A model generated the notes under the pieces. That model worked only from the letters and a program-made list of their open reading frames with translations, searched no databases and was not told the origin of the DNA. 64,000 bases of DNA from DTU013 sp964512095. GTDB lineage: Bacteria > Bacillota > Clostridia > Acetivibrionales > DTU013. This document shows positions 1 through 9,164 of this stretch, one piece after another. The position numbers were made by a program, and so were the translations under genes. The stretch lies in assembly GCA_964512095.1 (NCBI GenBank), contig CAZEIH010000012.1:1-64000 (forward strand). Direction: 5' to 3'. Positions within the stretch are counted from its first letter, which is position 1; each line of letters begins with the position of its first letter.

Positions 1-26
1 ACTAAATTCGACCATCTCGAAATTTG

Positions 27-55
27 GGGTGGAATTTACTTTTTCAATTGAGGTA
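27..55 (+). repeat. 29-bp repeat, copy 1 of 2
   Basis: This stretch reads GGGTGGAATTT followed by ACTTTTTCAATTGAGGTA. It recurs with a single A/G difference at 59677-59705, 59 kb away and next to the inverted-repeat segment. No gene covers either copy. Both lie immediately upstream of other repeats: the dispersed intergenic repeat here, and the 64-bp inverted repeat there. Confidence 0.7.
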
Positions 56-56
56 T

Positions 57-89
57 CCACCTGACTCCCTGAGCGAAGCGAATTGACTA
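57..89 (+). repeat. Dispersed intergenic repeat, copy A (3' end only)
   Basis: This is the 3' third of a repeat family found between genes throughout the window (other copies near 23.6, 32.7, 41.7, 50.6 and 53.6 kb). The segment contains CCACCTGACTCCCTGAGCG followed by AAGCGAATTGACTA. The left part with the two hairpins is missing here, so this is a truncated copy. Confidence 0.8.
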
Positions 90-282
90 TTGAAACTTCA
101 GTAATCGAGTGATATAATATATTTGCTAAAATCTGGGGTGGTTTTTGCAATCTTATGTACCCGGATAGGACGCTTTATCGCAGGCATGTTTATCATAGGC
201 ATACAATATCAAAGTGACTGGAAAGTGCAGTATTGCTTTATTGCAAATCTGTTACATTTTCTTTACACTTGGGATGGATATG

Positions 283-311
283 TTGACTGACAAAAATGCT
301 GGTGATATAAT
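283..311 (+). promoter_or_regulatory. Sigma-A-type promoter of the S-layer gene
   Basis: TTGACT (283-288), a 17-bp spacer and TATAAT (306-311) match the vegetative consensus almost perfectly. Transcription would start near 318, leaving a 5' leader of about 130 nt before the start codon at 449. Such a strong promoter fits an abundant surface protein. Confidence 0.75.
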
Positions 312-364
312 CAATTTGAATCAGAAGGGCGAAGCTTGTCCTTGCTGAAGTAAGTTGTAAGGCG

Positions 365-402
365 AGCCGGGCTATAACACAAGGGAGAGGCGTAGCTCGG
401 CT
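365..402 (+). promoter_or_regulatory. Hairpin in the S-layer mRNA leader
   Basis: AGCCGGGCTA (365-374) pairs with TAGCTCGGCT (393-402), a 10-bp stem with one G-U pair and an 18-nt loop. It lies between the promoter and the ribosome site, with no T-tract, so it is not a terminator. Long structured leaders that stabilise mRNA are known for several S-layer genes; that role here is inference. Confidence 0.55.
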
Positions 403-448
403 TGAAAGACTGGCCTATCCCAAAAATTTACGAGGAGGATTTGAGAGT

Positions 449-3292
449 ATGAGAAATCTCAAAAAGTTACTTGCAGTAATCGTCGCTGTATGCGTGCTTG
501 CAACAATGGTGATTCCTGCATTTGCCGCTGAGACCAAAACCGACGCAGAGACGGTAGAAATTTTAGGCGTTCTCAAGGGCGACGGCGCAGGTGTCACGGA
601 CACTTACCTTGCAAAAGGTACAAATAGGTTCCAGGCTGCTCTTCTATACCTGAGATTAATAGGTTTGGAAGATGAAGCTCTTGCAGAAGCATCAACAGAT
701 AATTTTGAAGACGCTTCATTGGTTTATGTAGGCGGACAGAAAGTCCTTGCATACATTAAGGCCAATCCTGATCTGGGATGGAAGGGCGTTAATGCTGCTG
801 GTACAGTGTTTGAGCCTACAAACCCAGCTAGTGCTCAGATGATTTACAAGGTAATGCTTGAAGCTCTAGGATACAAGCAGGATGTAGACTTCACATGGGC
901 TGACGCTATCACTTTTGCTGCAGACAAAGGCTTGACCAAGATCGCTGATGTCACAGAATTGACAAACAACGATTTGGCAATCGCTCTTGTTGAAGCTCTT
1001 AAGGCAAAAGTAAAAGACAGCGACAAGACTTTGCTTGAGAAGTTAATCGAAGACAAGGTTATCACAGAAGCAGCAGCTATTGAAGCTGGTCTTATGGAAG
1101 AAGCTCCTGAGGAACTGAAGGTAGAGAGTGTTACAGCTGACAATCTGAAACAGTTAGTTGTTACTTTCAATCAGGAAATCAAGGAAGCTGGAGACAATGA
1201 CAACTACGAGCTTGAAACTGATGGTACAGCAACAATAGACAAAGATTCAGACTTTTCACTCCAGGATGACAAGAAAACAGTTGTTATCACACTGACTACA
1301 GCAGCTGATGAAAATCAGGATACTGTAGACCTTACAGTGAAAGACATCGAATCTGCTAAGGGCGTAAAGATGGAAGAGCAGACTATCGAAGATATCGTTC
1401 TCTTTGATACAACTATTCCGAGAGCTCTGTCAGCAGCTGTTATCGGAAATGACACAATCAAAGTAATTTTCAGTGAGCCAATCGATCCTGATTCAGTTGA
1501 TGGAGATGACATCACTGTTGATGGCGGAGACTATATAGTTCAGGATGATGAAGATTATCCTGCACTTGTAAACAACAATACAGAAGTCAACTTTAAGCTG
1601 TATTCTCTCCTCGATGAAGGCAAGCTGACTGTAGAAGTCGGTGGAGGCATTGAAGACTACGCTGGATTCAGCGCAGCAAAGAAATCTTTCACTCTAGACG
1701 TTGTTGAAGATACAGACGCTCCTGTAGTTACTGGCTACAAGGATGCAAAGCTTGGCGAAATTACACTCATATTTAATGAGGATATTGAGTTTGTTGATGC
1801 TGATCCTGATGAAGATAAGTTCTATCACACAAATTCAAAGAACGCTGCAAAAGAAGTAACCATTAGTGGTAAAGAGCTGAAGATGACATTTGCTGAAGGT
1901 TTTGAGCTTCCTCTTGGAACCGCACATATCTACATTGAAAAAGAAATGATTCAGGATATGTGGGACAACGAGAATGCAAAGATAGCTTATACAGTAGAGG
2001 TAGAGACCGACGTTACCAAGCCTACTCTTGATAAGGTAGAGCAGGATGGCGACTGGGAAGACCAGATTATACTGACCTTCTCTGAATCACTTGATCAGGA
2101 TTCAGCAGAAAATGTTGACAACTACACCCTTCTTGACAAGGACGGAAAAGTACTTGAAAAGATTAGCGGAGCACTTTTTGCCCTTGATGATGGTAAGGTA
2201 GATGACAAGAAGATAATAATAGTATTTGATGAAGAACTAGGTGGAGATTACTCGATAGTAGTTGAAAAGGTTGAAGACTTAGCCGGAAACGCTATTGAGA
2301 AGGTTACCAAGACCTTTACAATAAAGGATAAGGATGCCCCTGATTTCCCGTCAACATCAGGTTCAGCAGTACTTTACAATCCTGGTGAAAAAGATCAGAT
2401 GCTAAAGATCAACTTTGGCGAAGCTATGGCAATAACCGGCACATACTCAGTACTAGATCTTGAAAAGTACCAGCTCGATGGTAAAGATCTCTCTGATGTA
2501 GATGATGCAACCATTAAAGCAATTAATGACAACAAGGCAGTAGAAATCAAGTTGCCGAGTAAAGATGGAAAGAATAGCTTTGCAGTAGGAGACAGCCTCT
2601 ATATTGCAAGAGTTGCTAACGCTGCAGGCAATAAGACGACTGATATGACGTCAGGCGAAATCATTGTTGGTGGATCAGGCAAGGTAGAATTTGATAAGGC
2701 TGAGCTTACTGACAAGGCTACAATCGTAGTTACACTGAAGGATAGACTTACAACCTTCAAGGCAGCTGACTTCACAATCACTGATGAAGATGGTGATGTT
2801 ACGTTAAAGAGAGTCAGACACACTGTGAATTCAGATGGCAACAGCGTAGTTACATTTACAGTAGAAGAACGCTCAACTGAAAGTGCTGATTTGACTGTTA
2901 TATCAGCTGCTACAACAGAATCCAAGAACACCTATGGAGAAACTCTTGTTGCTGATACAGGGATAACTGTTGATGACAAGGCTGCTCCAGAAGTTGATGA
3001 AGTATTCTACGCAGCAGATGGGTCAGCTATCTATGTAGTATTTAAGGAAGCTGTCGATGAAGATACATTCTCAACCAGATCTGATGCTAAGAATGGATTC
3101 ACGATTAGCGGCGGTGGAGAACTTGCTAGTGCACTTTACTATGATTCTACTACAGTAGAACTTACAGCTAAAGACGACAAGCCGTTCACCAAGAACACAA
3201 ACGTCAGCTATGACGGAAACTACGGTATTACTGATAAGGCTGGAAATAAGGTTGCTGCATTCAGCAGGACTGATGTTTTGAAGGCATGGTAA
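449..3292 (+). CDS. S-layer-type surface protein with SLH-like region and repeated Ig-like domains
   Basis: A secreted 947-residue surface protein, probably a major S-layer subunit. Residues 1-26 form a signal peptide (KK, hydrophobic core, cleavage after AFA). Residues about 30-215 resemble divergent SLH repeats, with segments such as AADKGLTKIADVTELTNN that would bind wall polymer. From about residue 225 onward at least six related beta-rich repeats follow. Each opens with a pattern like KVIFSEPID or LTFSESLD and resembles SbsA-type Ig-like domains. The protein is very acidic and ends without LPXTG or a membrane anchor. AGGAGG lies just before ATG 449, and the gene has its own strong promoter and terminator, so it is monocistronic. 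Composition and repeat structure are clear; the exact SLH boundaries are not. Confidence 0.85.
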   Translation: MRNLKKLLAVIVAVCVLATMVIPAFAAETKTDAETVEILGVLKGDGAGVTDTYLAKGTNRFQAALLYLRLIGLEDEALAEASTDNFEDASLVYVGGQKVLAYIKANPDLGWKGVNAAGTVFEPTNPASAQMIYKVMLEALGYKQDVDFTWADAITFAADKGLTKIADVTELTNNDLAIALVEALKAKVKDSDKTLLEKLIEDKVITEAAAIEAGLMEEAPEELKVESVTADNLKQLVVTFNQEIKEAGDNDNYELETDGTATIDKDSDFSLQDDKKTVVITLTTAADENQDTVDLTVKDIESAKGVKMEEQTIEDIVLFDTTIPRALSAAVIGNDTIKVIFSEPIDPDSVDGDDITVDGGDYIVQDDEDYPALVNNNTEVNFKLYSLLDEGKLTVEVGGGIEDYAGFSAAKKSFTLDVVEDTDAPVVTGYKDAKLGEITLIFNEDIEFVDADPDEDKFYHTNSKNAAKEVTISGKELKMTFAEGFELPLGTAHIYIEKEMIQDMWDNENAKIAYTVEVETDVTKPTLDKVEQDGDWEDQIILTFSESLDQDSAENVDNYTLLDKDGKVLEKISGALFALDDGKVDDKKIIIVFDEELGGDYSIVVEKVEDLAGNAIEKVTKTFTIKDKDAPDFPSTSGSAVLYNPGEKDQMLKINFGEAMAITGTYSVLDLEKYQLDGKDLSDVDDATIKAINDNKAVEIKLPSKDGKNSFAVGDSLYIARVANAAGNKTTDMTSGEIIVGGSGKVEFDKAELTDKATIVVTLKDRLTTFKAADFTITDEDGDVTLKRVRHTVNSDGNSVVTFTVEERSTESADLTVISAATTESKNTYGETLVADTGITVDDKAAPEVDEVFYAADGSAIYVVFKEAVDEDTFSTRSDAKNGFTISGGGELASALYYDSTTVELTAKDDKPFTKNTNVSYDGNYGITDKAGNKVAAFSRTDVLKAW

Positions 3293-3334
3293 GAATATAA
3301 ATACCAGCAACAAAGATTAGTTAAGATAAGTTAT

Positions 3335-3373
3335 GAGGGCCGGGGGATTAACCTTCGGTCCTCTTTCTTTTTT
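3335..3373 (+). terminator. Intrinsic terminator of the S-layer gene
   Basis: GAGGGCCG (3335-3342) pairs with CGGTCCTC (3356-3363), with one G-U pair, followed by a T-rich tract to 3373. It lies 43 nt after the stop codon of the first SLH protein. Confidence 0.8.
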
Positions 3374-3510
3374 ATAAGTTTAGCCTCTATAAAGCAAAAT
3401 AAAACTACTTGCTTGTGGCTATTGTTTTTGCTACGATATCCATATAGAAACAGACATATTAAAGAATAATTAGTACAATAGTTTGGAATAGGGTAGAGGG
3501 AGGTTTGAAA

Positions 3511-4671
3511 TTGAAAAGGCATATATCAGTTATCATCGTTCTAGTATTGCTATTATTGCCAACAACCATTTTCGCTGAAGCTGAAAATGTCAATCCATTG
3601 TTTATGGAAAAGGCAATACTATATCTTGAAAAGCATAATAATACCTTGCTTAGTATGGATGAATCTGTGGAAACAGCTAGAAAACAATATAACAGCGCTG
3701 TTACCAACACTAAGACTCTTGACACTAAAGGATTTTTACTAGAAATCTATGACCAGGAGATTTATATACACTTTGATACAAACACCAAAATGCTATTGAC
3801 ATTGCAAAAGGAGCTTTATCCGGAGCAAATGAAGTTTTCATGGGACATGGCCAAGGATAGCAGAAGAGTGACACTCAACTCAATGGTTATAGGTTTAAGA
3901 GGTTTATACCTTGGAGTTTATAACGCTAGTGAGGACTGTAGTCTAAAACAAAGAAGCTATGACCTAGCTCAGACTATCTATAATCAGGGTATGATTAGGT
4001 ACGAAAGAGGTATGATTACCGAGATTGACTACGCTCAGTATAAATTTGATCTGCTTAAGGCAAAAGCGGCATATGATGCATCGAGAAGAAATTATGAAAA
4101 CATTATGAGAACATTTAACTCGTTTATAGGTATAGAGCTGGAGACTACATACAGTGAAATTGTATATGAGGAAGAATACGACCCCAACGCTCTTCAAAAC
4201 TACGATTTTTATGTTGAGAGAGCACTATCATCCAGGCTTGAGATTACAAGTGGTATAAAGCAAATTGCACTTTTGGAAAAAAAGAAGGCTATAATGGAGG
4301 ACTATCCCTATAGTATAGTACTGCCTTCCAATAAAAAGGATTATGAGAACATGCTAAACGATATTGATAAGCAGTCGCTTTTGCTGGAAAAGGCAAAAAT
4401 AGATATCGAAAAGGGTATAATGGAAGCTTATATAGAAGCATCTGAATCCAATAGTAATATTATAGGTTTAAAGAAGGTATTGGATCTTCAAAAAAGTAAT
4501 CTTGAAAATATGAAGGGTAAATATGAGGCGGGTCTTATATCAAAAACAATGCTAGATCAGATACAAATTGGGTACGATGAAATGGAAAATGGATATAAGG
4601 CTGCCTTGTTTGACTATAATACAAAGCTTTTGAAGCTTGAATATGCTGCTGGTACTGGTCCGGCATACTAG
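3511..4671 (+). CDS. Exported TolC-family-like coiled-coil protein, first of a tandem pair
   Basis: A signal peptide (residues 1 to about 23, ending IFAEAE) precedes a long helical protein of about 386 residues. Around residues 150-210 and 300-370 it has TolC-type repeats: a helix with the pattern YNQGMIRYERGMITEIDY, then KAKAAYDASRRNYE, and near the end GKYEAGLISKTMLDQIQIGY. The family normally forms outer-membrane efflux tunnels. Clostridia are generally monoderm, so the role here is unclear; wall or S-layer association is a guess. I place the start at TTG 3511 because GAGGGAGG is 7 nt upstream; an in-frame TTG at 3505 is too close to it. The next gene is a paralogue and is probably co-transcribed. 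Confidence 0.7.
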   Translation: MKRHISVIIVLVLLLLPTTIFAEAENVNPLFMEKAILYLEKHNNTLLSMDESVETARKQYNSAVTNTKTLDTKGFLLEIYDQEIYIHFDTNTKMLLTLQKELYPEQMKFSWDMAKDSRRVTLNSMVIGLRGLYLGVYNASEDCSLKQRSYDLAQTIYNQGMIRYERGMITEIDYAQYKFDLLKAKAAYDASRRNYENIMRTFNSFIGIELETTYSEIVYEEEYDPNALQNYDFYVERALSSRLEITSGIKQIALLEKKKAIMEDYPYSIVLPSNKKDYENMLNDIDKQSLLLEKAKIDIEKGIMEAYIEASESNSNIIGLKKVLDLQKSNLENMKGKYEAGLISKTMLDQIQIGYDEMENGYKAALFDYNTKLLKLEYAAGTGPAY

Positions 4672-4682
4672 GAGGAATAAGT

Positions 4683-5801
4683 ATGAAAAGGTTTATATGT
4701 TTATTGTTAACTACCATTATTTTATTATCTTGTACAAGTGTTGTTTTTGCGGAAACAACTGATAGCGAGGCTCCTGTTGAAAAAGCCATTCTGGAGATCA
4801 CGCTTACTGAAGCTAAAAGTATTGCAGTTCAAAATAGCAGGCAGTTTTCAATTGATACCCTTGAAATTGCCGCAAAGGAAGCTGCAGTGAAACAAGCACA
4901 GGAGGATGCGGATTCAGTACCTGGTGGAATAGCACCGACAACCGCATTACGGGATAGAGTTACTGTACAAGTTAAGGTTAGAGAAGCGGAGACAAATCTT
5001 AAGTTGGCAAAAATCGCACAGAAGAATAATTCCATAAAGCTGGAGGCCGATGTAGAGGTAACATTCTATAACGTATTACTTGCGCAAAAGGAACTGGAAT
5101 TAGAGCTGAAGAAATTGGATTTTGTAAAGGAAAGGTGTGAGATGGCAAAATCCAGGTATGAGGCAAAAACAATAACAAAAGATGATCTTGAAATGGCGGA
5201 ATATAATCTATACAGTAAGAACATTGAGATTGAAGTAATAAAAGATAAAATTAGAATGCTTGATATGAAGCTTAAGGATCAGCTTGGGTTACCTTTAGAT
5301 GGTGATATGCTGAAACTAAAAGGAACTATTGAGGCTGAAAAAGCAGATGAGATTGATATAAACAAGCTGGTTGCTCAAAATATTGGAAACAATTCTTCAA
5401 TATACGCAGCAGCTGAAAGGTATGCTGCAGCTGCAAAAACAATGGAATTGACCTCGGAGCTTTTTAAGCAGGGAAGCGAAACGTATGACAACAATATGGT
5501 AAGTATGGAATCAGCACTAAGGGACTATGAAGCAGAGAAGCGGAATAGAGAAGTTGAAATTAGAAATACATATAATGATTTGCTGAACCTGGTTGACAGC
5601 GCCCAGCTTGCTGAAATGTATGAAGAGCTACTAAAGAAAAGACTCGACAATGTGAAAATAAAATTTGAAAAAGGTCAAGTGAGTAGAGAAATATATATGG
5701 ATGCCGAGGAAGCCTATGAGAACGCAGTATTTGATAATATCAAGGCTAAATGCAATCTTAATATAGAGAGGTTGGATTTTAATAACATTGTTAGTATGTA
5801 A
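4683..5801 (+). CDS. Exported TolC-family-like coiled-coil protein, second of a tandem pair
   Basis: 372 residues with a signal peptide (1 to about 24, ending VFAET). An opening helix, ITLTEAKSIAVQNSRQ, is typical of TolC-family proteins. Two long helical hairpins follow, with motifs such as ERCEMAKSRYEAKTITKDDL and KKRLDNVKIKFEKGQVSRE. It is a paralogue of the preceding gene. Its AGGAGG (4670-4675) overlaps the upstream stop codon, so the two are likely translationally coupled. A terminator follows at 5813. No outer-membrane assembly gene, RND pump or periplasmic adaptor lies nearby, so a classical efflux role is not supported by context. Confidence 0.72.
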   Translation: MKRFICLLLTTIILLSCTSVVFAETTDSEAPVEKAILEITLTEAKSIAVQNSRQFSIDTLEIAAKEAAVKQAQEDADSVPGGIAPTTALRDRVTVQVKVREAETNLKLAKIAQKNNSIKLEADVEVTFYNVLLAQKELELELKKLDFVKERCEMAKSRYEAKTITKDDLEMAEYNLYSKNIEIEVIKDKIRMLDMKLKDQLGLPLDGDMLKLKGTIEAEKADEIDINKLVAQNIGNNSSIYAAAERYAAAAKTMELTSELFKQGSETYDNNMVSMESALRDYEAEKRNREVEIRNTYNDLLNLVDSAQLAEMYEELLKKRLDNVKIKFEKGQVSREIYMDAEEAYENAVFDNIKAKCNLNIERLDFNNIVSM

Positions 5802-5812
5802 TGATGTTAACT

Positions 5813-5846
5813 AAAGCCCCTTGTTGTCAATTATGGGGGCTTTTTT
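5813..5846 (+). terminator. Intrinsic terminator after the TolC-like pair
   Basis: AAAGCCCC (5813-5820) pairs with GGGGGCTTT (from 5835), and the stem runs into a six-T tract. It closes the two-gene operon before the next SLH gene. Confidence 0.85.
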
Positions 5847-5973
5847 ACTATCTACGCAACATTTTTTGCCCTATCATGATTAAAAAACTGGCTGATATAA
5901 GTAAATGTTGATATAATGTAATGTAATAGGGATATATTACGTGTGATTATTACTAAAGAAAAGAGGTGTTCTT

Positions 5974-8253
5974 ATGCTATACATAAAAAAATTACTGTCC
6001 GTTATCCTATCTGTATCAATTACTATTGTATTGCTTACAGGAGCTGTATTAGCGGAATCACCAAAGGTTGAAGTAGAGGAAATGGCAGAGGCATTGAACA
6101 AGCTCAACATCCTGCAGGGCAGCAATGGTGACTTTCTCTTAAACAATCTCATAGACAGAGCGCAGGCTGCGACATTAATTATTAGGATGCTGGGGAAGGA
6201 TGAATATGTCCGTGAAAATGCTGATGACCTTCGTTATACAAAATATGAGGATGTTAGCCCAGAAGCTTGGTATGCCTCTTATATAGGATATAGTACCGAG
6301 CATAGTATAGTTGGCGGAAATCCTGATGGAAGCTTTGCGCCATTGGAGTATGTTACTGAGAAGGCCTTTATCAAGATGTCACTGTGTGCTCTTGGATATA
6401 TCTATGGCGAAGACTTTGATTGGACCAATGTATATCAGAAGGCATATGAAATAGGAATTGTTAAGGACCCATCCTATGAGACGAGAATACAGGATGATAC
6501 TGACTACTTAAGGTCAGAGGCTGTTGAATTGCTGTATCATTCGTTGAATACCAATAAGAAGGGTACTCAAACTAAAATGGCATATACACTGGTTGAAGAA
6601 GATATTATGACGGCTGTAGAGCTTGCAGCCAGTGGGATATTTGCTGATAAAACTAAATCGGAGATTAACACCATATCGGTACTTGCTCCAAATAGTGTAG
6701 AGGTTGTCTTTAATGAAGTAATACAAAGTGTTAGTGTAGATGATGTAAAAATTACCGATATTGAAACAGATAGTGAACTTGGTGTTAAGTCAGTGGGCCT
6801 TAGTGACAACTCCATACAGATAATTACGGCAGGTCAAACGCCGGGTTGTTCATATAACGTTGAAATAAGTGCTGTTACAGATGGGGAGGGTAATATATCG
6901 GGGAAATTATCCGGTACTTTTATTGGATATAAGTCGGCAGAGGTAAGCTCGGATTTCTTTAAGGTTAAAAAAATAGAGCAAGCATCTGAGAACGTTATAA
7001 ATATATTTTATACTCATCCCATTAATGCAAATGGGGAAATATCTTCTTATTATGAAATACTTGAAGACGGTAAGCCGTTTATCAGCGGCACAGCACAAGA
7101 TTTAAGTGTAAAAAGAATTCAAGCTGTCGATAATGCAGTGTCCCTTGTATTAAAGGAAAAGAAGCTAACAAGTGGTTCGGTATATACTCTTAATGTAAAC
7201 GGTAGACTTACTAGTTCGCTTGGAGTTAAGCTTGGCGAAGGCAAAGGTGAGAAGAGGGATTTTGTTGCGACAGTCGCTCATCAAGGCAGTTTGGAGATAT
7301 TGTCTGTAACTTCTGCTACAGAAAACTCTGTAAGAGTTCGCTTCAACCGTGAGGTGGATATGGCTTGGGCGGGTAAAAGACTTAACTATGGAGTAGTTGA
7401 CCCCGATGGTCGTATGATTGATGTTATTGAGGTAGTAGCAAGTGACAGTAGCGAATATTTGGGTAAAGAGATTTACCTAAAATTGAACAAATCTCTTGTA
7501 AAATCTGATACCTATAAGCTAAAGATAGAATACATTCCCGATTTATATAAGCTGAGCACTATTGAAGAAGTAGAGCTGTCATTTCCCGGGGAATATCCAA
7601 GAGAGGTACCTCTTGCAATAAAGAGAATAATTAACGAGAATAATAATACTATTGAGATTATATTCAATAAGCCTTTAGATCCTGAATCAGCCGTAAAGGT
7701 ATCCAATTTCCTAATAAGAGGTAATAATGATACATCAGTTAACACTGAGCCTATAAAGGCCTATTACAGTGAGCAGAATGGAGAGTATTCAATAAAACTC
7801 TTTTTGCCATCAAGAGTGTCTTTTAGTAATAAGAAGAAGTACTGGATACATATTAGCGGTTTGAAGGATAAAATGGGAGAAGGCGGGCAGTTAGTTTACC
7901 AAAAGGAGTTTACGGCTAACAGAGTCGAGGCTGGAAAGCCAAAGATAGTTGATGCTGTAACTATTTCAAAGGATACAGTTAAGCTGGCATTTGATGTGGA
8001 AATTGCATTTACTCCAACTAACATTAGTATAGATAATTACACTTTACAGTATGAATATAATGACGAAACCTTAAGAATGGTACCGATTGCAGTAAATTAT
8101 ATAAATGCTGATACTTTGGTATTAAGGTTTGATGAGCTGAATCCAGCAATGTCTTACAAGCTTATTTTTGATAATATGACAGATTATTCTGAAGTATACA
8201 CTCGGACAAGTGATGATGGAGATAATATGGTAGATGTGCGATTTGGAGGATAA
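5974..8253 (+). CDS. SLH-domain surface protein with Ig-like repeats
   Basis: 759 residues. Signal peptide 1 to about 27 (LLTGAVLAES). Three SLH motifs occupy about residues 30-215. The clearest contains YEDVSPEAWYASYIGYSTEH and GGNPDGSFAPLEYVTEKAF, the standard D-x-W and G-x-P-D-G-F-P signatures. SLH triplets bind pyruvylated secondary wall polymer and hold the protein on the cell surface. The remaining 540 residues are four to five Ig-like repeats with the pattern VEVVFNEVIQ or IEIIFNKPLD, related to those of the first S-layer gene but not acidic. The start ATG follows AAAAGAGG. The partner proteins are unknown; the gene may encode a minor S-layer or scaffold protein. Confidence 0.85.
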   Translation: MLYIKKLLSVILSVSITIVLLTGAVLAESPKVEVEEMAEALNKLNILQGSNGDFLLNNLIDRAQAATLIIRMLGKDEYVRENADDLRYTKYEDVSPEAWYASYIGYSTEHSIVGGNPDGSFAPLEYVTEKAFIKMSLCALGYIYGEDFDWTNVYQKAYEIGIVKDPSYETRIQDDTDYLRSEAVELLYHSLNTNKKGTQTKMAYTLVEEDIMTAVELAASGIFADKTKSEINTISVLAPNSVEVVFNEVIQSVSVDDVKITDIETDSELGVKSVGLSDNSIQIITAGQTPGCSYNVEISAVTDGEGNISGKLSGTFIGYKSAEVSSDFFKVKKIEQASENVINIFYTHPINANGEISSYYEILEDGKPFISGTAQDLSVKRIQAVDNAVSLVLKEKKLTSGSVYTLNVNGRLTSSLGVKLGEGKGEKRDFVATVAHQGSLEILSVTSATENSVRVRFNREVDMAWAGKRLNYGVVDPDGRMIDVIEVVASDSSEYLGKEIYLKLNKSLVKSDTYKLKIEYIPDLYKLSTIEEVELSFPGEYPREVPLAIKRIINENNNTIEIIFNKPLDPESAVKVSNFLIRGNNDTSVNTEPIKAYYSEQNGEYSIKLFLPSRVSFSNKKKYWIHISGLKDKMGEGGQLVYQKEFTANRVEAGKPKIVDAVTISKDTVKLAFDVEIAFTPTNISIDNYTLQYEYNDETLRMVPIAVNYINADTLVLRFDELNPAMSYKLIFDNMTDYSEVYTRTSDDGDNMVDVRFGG

Positions 8254-8420
8254 GCCTGTATTGTGGTATAAAGTGTAAAACGGTGCGTATTACTAGGATT
8301 ATTGTTATAGTAGTGCTATAATAATTTATAGGGATAAATGCGTTTAGTCACAAAGGGTATTTATGGTAGATGGTGCTTTATGATAAACAAATACCGTTTT
8401 ATTAAAAGGGAGATAGTTCT

Positions 8421-9119
8421 GTGGGGAAAAAAATTTTAATTGTAGATGATGAAAAAAATATAGTAGACATACTAAAGTTCAATCTTGAAAAGGAAGGCTT
8501 CACTACGGTGGAGGCCTACGATGGAGAAATGGCAGTTGAGCTTGCACTAAGTCAGAAGCCCGATCTTATATTGCTGGATGTTATGCTGCCTAAGATGGAT
8601 GGCTTCACTGTATGCAGAAAGCTTAGGCAGTCGCTGACTACACCTATTATCATGTTGACAGCTAAGGAGGAAGAGGTCGACAAGGTACTCGGCTTGGAGC
8701 TTGGAGCAGATGATTATATTACTAAGCCCTTTAGCCAAAGAGAGTTGATGGCCAGGATAAAGGCAAACATCAGAAGAACCGCCATGGAGGAGATTGCGTC
8801 AGTTAATGGAAACATTATTGAGTGCAGTGATCTTGTGATAGACTGTGACAGATATGATATTAAAAGGGGAGACGAGGGAATAGAGCTAACACTCAGAGAG
8901 TTTGAGCTTGTTAAATTCCTTGCCATGCATCCGGGACAGATATTTTCGAGAGAAAATCTTCTTGAGAAGGTCTGGGGTTATGAGTACTATGGTGATGTAA
9001 GGACAGTGGATGTGACTATAAGACGTGTCAGGGAAAAGCTCGAAAGGAACCCCTCTAATTGTGAGTATATAATGACTAAACGTGGAGTGGGATACTATTT
9101 TAACAAGCCCGATAAATAG
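8421..9119 (+). CDS. walR: Response regulator WalR (OmpR/PhoB class)
   Basis: 232 residues. The receiver domain (1-120) has the acid pair D9/D10, phosphoacceptor D53 (LLDVMLP), the conserved Thr of IIMLTAKE and the Lys of DDYITKPFS. The winged-helix domain (about 132-230) ends in KRGVGYYF. The receiver is very close to WalR/YycF of Bacillus, which controls peptidoglycan hydrolases and wall turnover and is essential in that genus. The start is GTG 8421, preceded by AAAAGGGAGA. The gene is followed 45 nt later by its kinase and then by yycH, yycI and walJ, and this order confirms the identity. Confidence 0.93.
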   Translation: MGKKILIVDDEKNIVDILKFNLEKEGFTTVEAYDGEMAVELALSQKPDLILLDVMLPKMDGFTVCRKLRQSLTTPIIMLTAKEEEVDKVLGLELGADDYITKPFSQRELMARIKANIRRTAMEEIASVNGNIIECSDLVIDCDRYDIKRGDEGIELTLREFELVKFLAMHPGQIFSRENLLEKVWGYEYYGDVRTVDVTIRRVREKLERNPSNCEYIMTKRGVGYYFNKPDK

Positions 9120-9164
9120 TCCGTAAGCAGAACCCACGAAGCATAAAAAAAATATGAGGTGTAT

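Noticed and set aside
3511..5801. Classical multidrug efflux operon
   Set aside because: No RND, MFS or ABC pump and no periplasmic adaptor gene accompanies the TolC-like proteins.
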